A stretch of DNA of 9,074 bases from Clostridia bacterium (GTDB lineage Bacteria > Bacillota_A > Clostridia > Oscillospirales > CAG-272), in contig JAGBGV010000307.1 of NCBI GenBank assembly GCA_017935805.1, positions 1 through 9,074 on the forward strand, read 5' to 3'. Below the pieces are notes generated by a model. The model saw only the letters and a list, made by a program, of their open reading frames with translations, searched no databases and was not told the origin of the DNA. Below are positions 6,882-9,074 of the stretch, one piece after another. The position numbers and the translations under genes were made by a program. The stretch's first letter is position 1; the number at the start of each line of letters is the position of its first letter.

Positions 6882-6910
6882 TTGACTTTAACACACTTTT
6901 TGACTATAAT
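6882..6910 (+). promoter_or_regulatory. Sigma-A promoter of the AbrB-like gene
   Basis: TTGACT (6882–6887), a 17-nt spacer and a perfect TATAAT (6905–6910) form a near-consensus promoter. The start should be near 6917, inside operator copy 3. A strong promoter overlapped by two operator copies suggests that the gene is normally repressed. Confidence 0.85.
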
Positions 6911-6962
6911 TGTGTTAAAGATAAGAAACTGCAAAATTATTGCTTGAATACAGGAGAAATAT

Positions 6963-7157
6963 ATGGAAAGTATAGGAATTGTGAAAGAGCTTGATAAGCT
7001 TGGGAGAATAGTGATACCAAAAGACATGAGAGACAGGTACGGAATTACCGAACGAGTTGAGCTTGTAGCTACCAAGGACGGCGTACTTGTCAAAAGTGTG
7101 GAATACGTGTTGGTCAGATCAGATAAAGTCCCGACAAAAATAAAAAAGAGCCGATGA
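6963..7157 (+). CDS. AbrB/SpoVT-type DNA-binding protein, short
   Basis: This 64-residue protein contains a SpoVT-AbrB swapped-hairpin DNA-binding domain at residues 1–46. The block GIVKELDKLGRIVIPKDMRDRYGI (residues 5–28 by position) is close to the N terminus of B. subtilis AbrB (GIVRKVDELGRVVIP). The remaining 18 residues (VLVRSDKVPTKIKKSR) are basic and too short for the AbrB C-terminal multimerisation domain, so it is nearer to MazE/AbrB minimal forms. No toxin gene follows: the next gene is on the other strand and is not toxin-like. The start at 6963 has an AGGAG site (6952–6956) at 6 nt. A near-consensus promoter overlapped by operator-like repeats precedes it, and the 3' end is embedded in a terminator hairpin. 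It probably acts as a small transition-state-type regulator; its targets are unknown. Confidence 0.88.
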   Translation: MESIGIVKELDKLGRIVIPKDMRDRYGITERVELVATKDGVLVKSVEYVLVRSDKVPTKIKKSR

Positions 7158-7173
7158 GTACGGCTCTCTTTTT
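7147..7173. terminator. Bidirectional terminator containing the AbrB-like stop codon
   Basis: AGAGCCG (7147–7153) pairs with CGGCTCT (7161–7167) around a 7-nt loop that contains the TGA stop (7155–7157). CTTTTT follows on the plus strand. On the minus strand the A-run at 7142–7147 gives the U-tract, and the hairpin lies 19 nt after the stop of the minus-strand gene at 7186, so it can end both transcripts. Confidence 0.85.
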
Positions 7174-7185
7174 GATTAATTAAGA

Positions 7186-7581
7186 TTAGAATGCGTAACC
7201 GCAGATGGAGTTCTGGATAACGGAGTTGATCTTTTTGGGGAGCTGGTGCTGTCTCATCATACCAACTGTGGAAGTAACAGCGAGGGGCCAAAGAACGAAC
7301 CAGGAAACTGTCATTACGATACCCTTGTCGACCCACTTGCCTTCGCCGATGTCAACGGTGATGTGAGTTTCGGAAACGGGAGTGATGCGAACTGTGATAG
7401 CTCTGTCAAGTCCTACGAACTGCTTGATTGCACCGCCGCGAGCCTTAGCCTGAAGAACTGCCGTGCCCTCATTTGTGATGAAGCACTGGGTTTCCATGTT
7501 TTCGCTTGATTCAAGATAGTTGCGAACTGCTGCTGCGATCTCTTCTACTTTTCTGCCGTTAAGATTGTAAGTTGTTGTCAT
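7186..7581 (-). CDS. Conserved small membrane protein of unknown function, copy A
   Basis: I do not recognise this 131-residue family. It aligns without gaps to the next gene upstream (7691–8086), with 86 of 131 residues identical by hand count. The N-terminal part is soluble: MTTT.xLN.R.V, then VRNYLES.ENM.TQ, a G.RGG.KQF.GLDR segment and VRITPVS, suggesting an alternating strand pattern. The invariant block GEGKWVDKGI (79–88) leads into a single hydrophobic segment (about 88–107, TVSWFVLWPLAVTS) with two Trp and a Pro, then QH.LP..I and a C-terminal GYAF. No signal peptide is present. The start at 7581 has GGAGG (7595–7591) at 9 nt. It has its own promoter copy. The duplicated, identically promoted arrangement points to a function at the membrane, but no role can be named. 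Confidence 0.8.
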   Translation of the reverse strand: MTTTYNLNGRKVEEIAAAVRNYLESSENMETQCFITNEGTAVLQAKARGGAIKQFVGLDRAITVRITPVSETHITVDIGEGKWVDKGIVMTVSWFVLWPLAVTSTVGMMRQHQLPKKINSVIQNSICGYAF

Positions 7582-7636
7582 TTTAATAATCCTCCAAAAT
7601 TTGATTTAAGTAAGTTGTTTGTTGATTTGTTTTATC

Positions 7637-7687
7637 TTGTGACTGTATTATACACTATGTGGTTTTCAGCTTTTGCAAGGTGTTTCC
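7637..7687 (-). promoter_or_regulatory. Repeated promoter element, copy A (drives gene 7186–7581)
   Basis: Read on the minus strand: GGAAAC (7687–7682), 6 nt, CAAAAG (7675–7670), 17 nt, TATAAT (7652–7647), 3 nt, GTCACAA (7643–7637). The -10 box is perfect and the spacing fits a -35 box at CAAAAG, which is unlike TTGACA. Transcription would start near 7640, giving a purine-rich leader of about 60 nt. The upstream end of the element nearly touches the stop codon of the preceding gene (7691). Confidence 0.75.
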
Positions 7688-7690
7688 GGA

Positions 7691-8086
7691 TCAGAAAGCG
7701 TAACCGTAGAGGCCGTTTCTGATAGCGTTCATTATGTTCTGAGGGAGCTTGTGCTGCTTGTAGAGACCAACACCGGAAGTAACTGCGAGGGGCCAAAGAA
7801 CGAACCAGGAAACTGTAAGAGCGATGCCCTTGTCGACCCACTTGCCTTCACCGATGTCGATGTTAACGTGATTGTCGGAAACGGGAGTGATGCGAACTGT
7901 GGTTGTGCGGTCGAGACCCATGAACTGCTTTACTTTACCGCCGCGGAGCTTGCCCTGAACGATAGCGGAGCCGTCATTTGTGAAGAAGAACTGAGTGTTC
8001 ATGTTTTCTGCGGATTCGAGATAATTTCTTACGATCATTGCTACGTCCTGTACTGTTCTGTTGTTAAGGCTGAGAGTTGTTGTCAT
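7691..8086 (-). CDS. Conserved small membrane protein of unknown function, copy B
   Basis: This is the 131-residue paralogue of the gene at 7186–7581 and belongs to the same unrecognised family. The blocks VRNYLES, ENM, GLDR, TVRITPVS, IGEGKWVDKGI, TVSWFVLWPLAVTS and the terminal GYAF are unchanged; differences cluster in residues 5–18, 40–56 and 116–127. One hydrophobic segment (88–107) predicts a single membrane pass or a membrane-dipping helix. I use the ATG at 8086 because GGAGG (8099–8095) is 8 nt upstream and because this makes the two paralogues the same length; an in-frame TTG at 8101 runs through the ribosome binding site. Only 109 nt separate it from copy A and no terminator was seen there, so copy A may also be read from this transcript. 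Two promoter copies lie upstream. Confidence 0.8.
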   Translation of the reverse strand: MTTTLSLNNRTVQDVAMIVRNYLESAENMNTQFFFTNDGSAIVQGKLRGGKVKQFMGLDRTTTVRITPVSDNHVNIDIGEGKWVDKGIALTVSWFVLWPLAVTSGVGLYKQHKLPQNIMNAIRNGLYGYAF

Positions 8087-8142
8087 TTTGTTTTCCTCCA
8101 AAAATTTAATTAAGTTAGATTTGTTTTTTGTTTTGTTTTATC

Positions 8143-8193
8143 TTGTGGCTTTATTATACACCACTCGGTTTTGCACTTTTGCATCTCGTTTCC
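8143..8193 (-). promoter_or_regulatory. Repeated promoter element, copy B (drives gene 7691–8086)
   Basis: On the minus strand: GGAAAC (8193–8188), 6 nt, CAAAAG (8181–8176), 17 nt, TATAAT (8158–8153), 3 nt, GCCACAA (8149–8143). The distances between blocks are identical to copy A, and the -10 box is 67 nt before the start codon here versus 66 nt in copy A. The leader sequence down to the ribosome binding site is also similar between the two. Confidence 0.75.
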
Positions 8194-8242
8194 GACCCGC
8201 CGGGGTTGGCTCAAGTTGCTTTGTTCTTTGTGCTTTCCTTTG

Positions 8243-8293
8243 TTGTGACACCATTATACACGAGGGAAAACCGGACTTTTGCACCTCGTTTCC
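8243..8293 (-). promoter_or_regulatory. Repeated promoter element, copy C (orphan, 100 bp upstream of copy B)
   Basis: On the minus strand: GGAAAC (8293–8288), 6 nt, CAAAAG (8281–8276), 17 nt, TATAAT (8258–8253), 3 nt, GTCACAA (8249–8243). Every block is exactly 100 bp from its counterpart in copy B. No gene start follows between copies C and B, so it would produce a longer transcript of the same gene or is a leftover from a lost third paralogue. The 8087–8375 gap otherwise holds only the copy B element, a GC-rich stretch (about 8194–8215) and the tetR-side promoter. Confidence 0.7.
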
Positions 8294-8305
8294 GGAGAAT
8301 TCCTA

Positions 8306-8334
8306 TTGACAATTATCTCATACTATGTTAAAAT
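8306..8334 (+). promoter_or_regulatory. Sigma-A promoter of the TetR–ABC operon
   Basis: TTGACA (8306–8311), a 17-nt spacer and TAAAAT (8329–8334) preceded by TGT give a strong extended -10 promoter, starting transcription near 8341. It is back-to-back with copy C of the minus-strand element, whose GGAAAC block ends 13 bp away. Confidence 0.85.
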
Positions 8335-8341
8335 AACAATT

Positions 8342-8366
8342 GATATATAACGATAGATATATAACG
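8342..8366. repeat. 11-bp direct repeat in the tetR leader, candidate operator
   Basis: GATATATAACG occurs at 8342–8352 and again at 8356–8366, a 14-bp period. The first copy sits at the predicted transcription start and the second runs into the GGAGG ribosome binding site (8366–8370). TetR-family proteins usually autoregulate at such positions, although their operators are more often inverted repeats. Confidence 0.5.
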
Positions 8367-8375
8367 GAGGGTTAT

Positions 8376-8942
8376 ATGCCACCTAAAGTGAAGATAACAA
8401 AAAATGACATCATTACAACGGCTTTGGAGCTTATTCGAAGTGAGGGGGAGGAGGCAATCAATGCAAGACTCATTGCGTCAGCTCTCGGCTGCTCCACACA
8501 GCCTATCTTCTCAAATTTCTCAACGATGGAGGAACTTCAGGATGCTGTGATTGCCGCTGCGTTTGAAGAGTACCTCGGCTTTATTGAATCAGAAGTGAAA
8601 AGCGGAAAATATCCTCGCTACAAGGCGTTTGGAATGGCTTACATCCGCTTTGCCAAAGATGAAAAGGAACTTTTTAAGCTGCTGTTTATGTGCGACAGAG
8701 ACGGAAAGGATCAGACGCCAACAGCTGATTTTGAAGCCTCGGTTGACATGATAATGAGCTCTTGCGGTGTTTCGCGAGAGACAGCAGAGCTGATGCACCT
8801 TGAAATGTGGATCGCGGTTCACGGCATCGCCACAATGGTTGCAACATCGTTTTTGAAGCTTGAATGGAAGCTGACCGAAGATATTCTTACAGATGTATAT
8901 CAGGGTATTCGTGCAAGACATTTATCAAAGGAGGTAAAGTAA
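8376..8942 (+). CDS. TetR/AcrR-family transcriptional regulator
   Basis: The 188-residue protein starts with a TetR-type N-terminal domain: [19 protein letters not shown] (helix 1), [25 protein letters not shown] (HTH with recognition helix, about 30–54). The C-terminal part contains [24 protein letters not shown] and [14 protein letters not shown] (144–157), a signature of TetR C-terminal domains with a W..VHG segment. It presumably represses its own operon and releases DNA on binding a small ligand. The ATG at 8376 is preferred because GGAGGG (8366–8371) is just upstream; the TTG at 8340 in the same frame has no site. The stop TAA overlaps the ATG of the ABC ATPase gene by one base, so the likely controlled function is that transporter. 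The ligand cannot be inferred. Confidence 0.92.
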   Translation: MPPKVKITKNDIITTALELIRSEGEEAINARLIASALGCSTQPIFSNFSTMEELQDAVIAAAFEEYLGFIESEVKSGKYPRYKAFGMAYIRFAKDEKELFKLLFMCDRDGKDQTPTADFEASVDMIMSSCGVSRETAELMHLEMWIAVHGIATMVATSFLKLEWKLTEDILTDVYQGIRARHLSKEVK

Positions 8943-9074
8943 TGAGTGCAATAATTATCAAGGAACTTACAAAGCGATATGGCGATATCACCGCGGTTGA
9001 TAGTTTATCCCTGCAAATTAATGAAGGGGAGCTATTTGCACTACTCGGTGTAAACGGCGCGGGAAAAACGACCA
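8942..9074 (+). CDS. ABC transporter ATP-binding protein, N-terminal fragment
   Basis: The first 44 residues of an ABC ATPase are visible before the window ends. The A-loop region is [16 protein letters not shown], with Tyr at the expected adenine-stacking place, followed by [16 protein letters not shown], which holds the Walker A motif (GVNGAGKT). This spelling is typical of ABC-2 type exporters (antibiotic, lantibiotic or Nat-type), but the Walker B and signature motifs are outside the window. The start overlaps the tetR stop by one base and has a full AAAGGAGG site (8927–8934) 7 nt upstream. Co-transcription with, and regulation by, the preceding TetR protein is likely. A permease gene would be expected downstream. 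Confidence 0.92.
   Translation, partial: MSAIIIKELTKRYGDITAVDSLSLQINEGELFALLGVNGAGKTT

Larger units (their letters stand above)
6855..6927. promoter_or_regulatory. Triple operator-like repeat between the XRE and AbrB-like genes
   Basis: Three copies of one element are present. Copy 1 (6855–6876, plus) and copy 3 (6906–6927, plus) match at 19 of 22 positions and start 51 bp apart. Copy 2 (6881–6896) is inverted and reads GTGTGTTAAAGTCAAG on the minus strand. The shared core is TGTG(C/T)TAAAGNNAAG. Copy 2 overlaps the -35 box of the AbrB-like gene and copy 3 covers its transcription start. Copy 1 lies just upstream of the XRE ribosome binding site and overlaps the likely XRE transcription start. 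The neighbouring XRE protein is the obvious candidate binder, by inference. Confidence 0.7.

Noticed and set aside
6601..7157. XRE/AbrB-like pair as a toxin–antitoxin system
   Set aside because: Both proteins are DNA-binding and divergently transcribed; neither looks like a toxin, and no RelE, MazF, PIN or Fic-like gene is adjacent.
7246..8113. Plus-strand open frames opposite the two 131-aa genes, which are similar to each other
   Set aside because: Their similarity follows from the duplication of the minus-strand genes; they have no good starts and the minus-strand reading has ribosome binding sites and a coherent protein pattern.
8143..8293. 100-bp periodicity as a possible CRISPR or iteron array
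   Set aside because: Only two units are in tandem, the conserved blocks are split by variable gaps, and the block arrangement is that of a promoter. There are no cas or rep genes in the window.
8061..8331. Plus-strand open frames across the promoter-repeat gap
   Set aside because: They have no ribosome binding site, low-complexity composition and overlap the minus-strand gene start and the repeated promoter elements.

Overview
The window looks like chromosome from a gut-type Clostridia bacterium, most likely Oscillospirales/Ruminococcaceae. This is inferred from gene content (a trmK–nif3 pair, a DUF1858 redox protein, PrsA-type parvulin foldases, a short XRE regulator of a type common in Clostridia), moderate GC content, strong GGAGG ribosome binding sites and consensus sigma-A promoters. 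I cannot place it to genus.

Layout. (1) 1–2148, plus strand, housekeeping: the 3' end of murA, a DUF1858 CxxC protein, a small terminator-like hairpin, then trmK and a compact nif3 overlapping by ATGA. (2) 2237–6596, plus strand, secretion and folding: an extended -10 promoter drives a membrane-anchored parvulin foldase that ends at a strong terminator. A second consensus promoter drives a Gfo/Idh/MocA-type oxidoreductase followed 19 nt later by a lipoprotein paralogue of the first foldase. A UUCG-loop terminator closes this block and also serves the convergent gene. (3) 6601–7157: divergent XRE regulator (minus) and 64-aa AbrB-like regulator (plus), with three copies of a TGTGYTAAAG-type element between them. 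(4) 7186–8293, minus strand: two tandem 131-aa paralogues of a family I do not recognise, each with one hydrophobic segment (about 66% identical by hand count). Each is preceded by the same promoter architecture, and a third copy of that architecture lies exactly 100 bp upstream of the second. (5) 8306–9074, plus strand: a TetR-family regulator with an 11-bp direct repeat in its leader, overlapping by one base with the start of an ABC transporter ATPase cut by the window edge.

The least explained part is region 4: a small membrane-protein family duplicated together with a three-block promoter element, GGAAAC-n6-CAAAAG-n17-TATAAT-n3-GYCACAA, whose spacing is identical in all three copies. The three-operator switch between the XRE and AbrB-like genes is the second most interesting signal. 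No CRISPR array, insertion sequence, tRNA or rRNA was seen.
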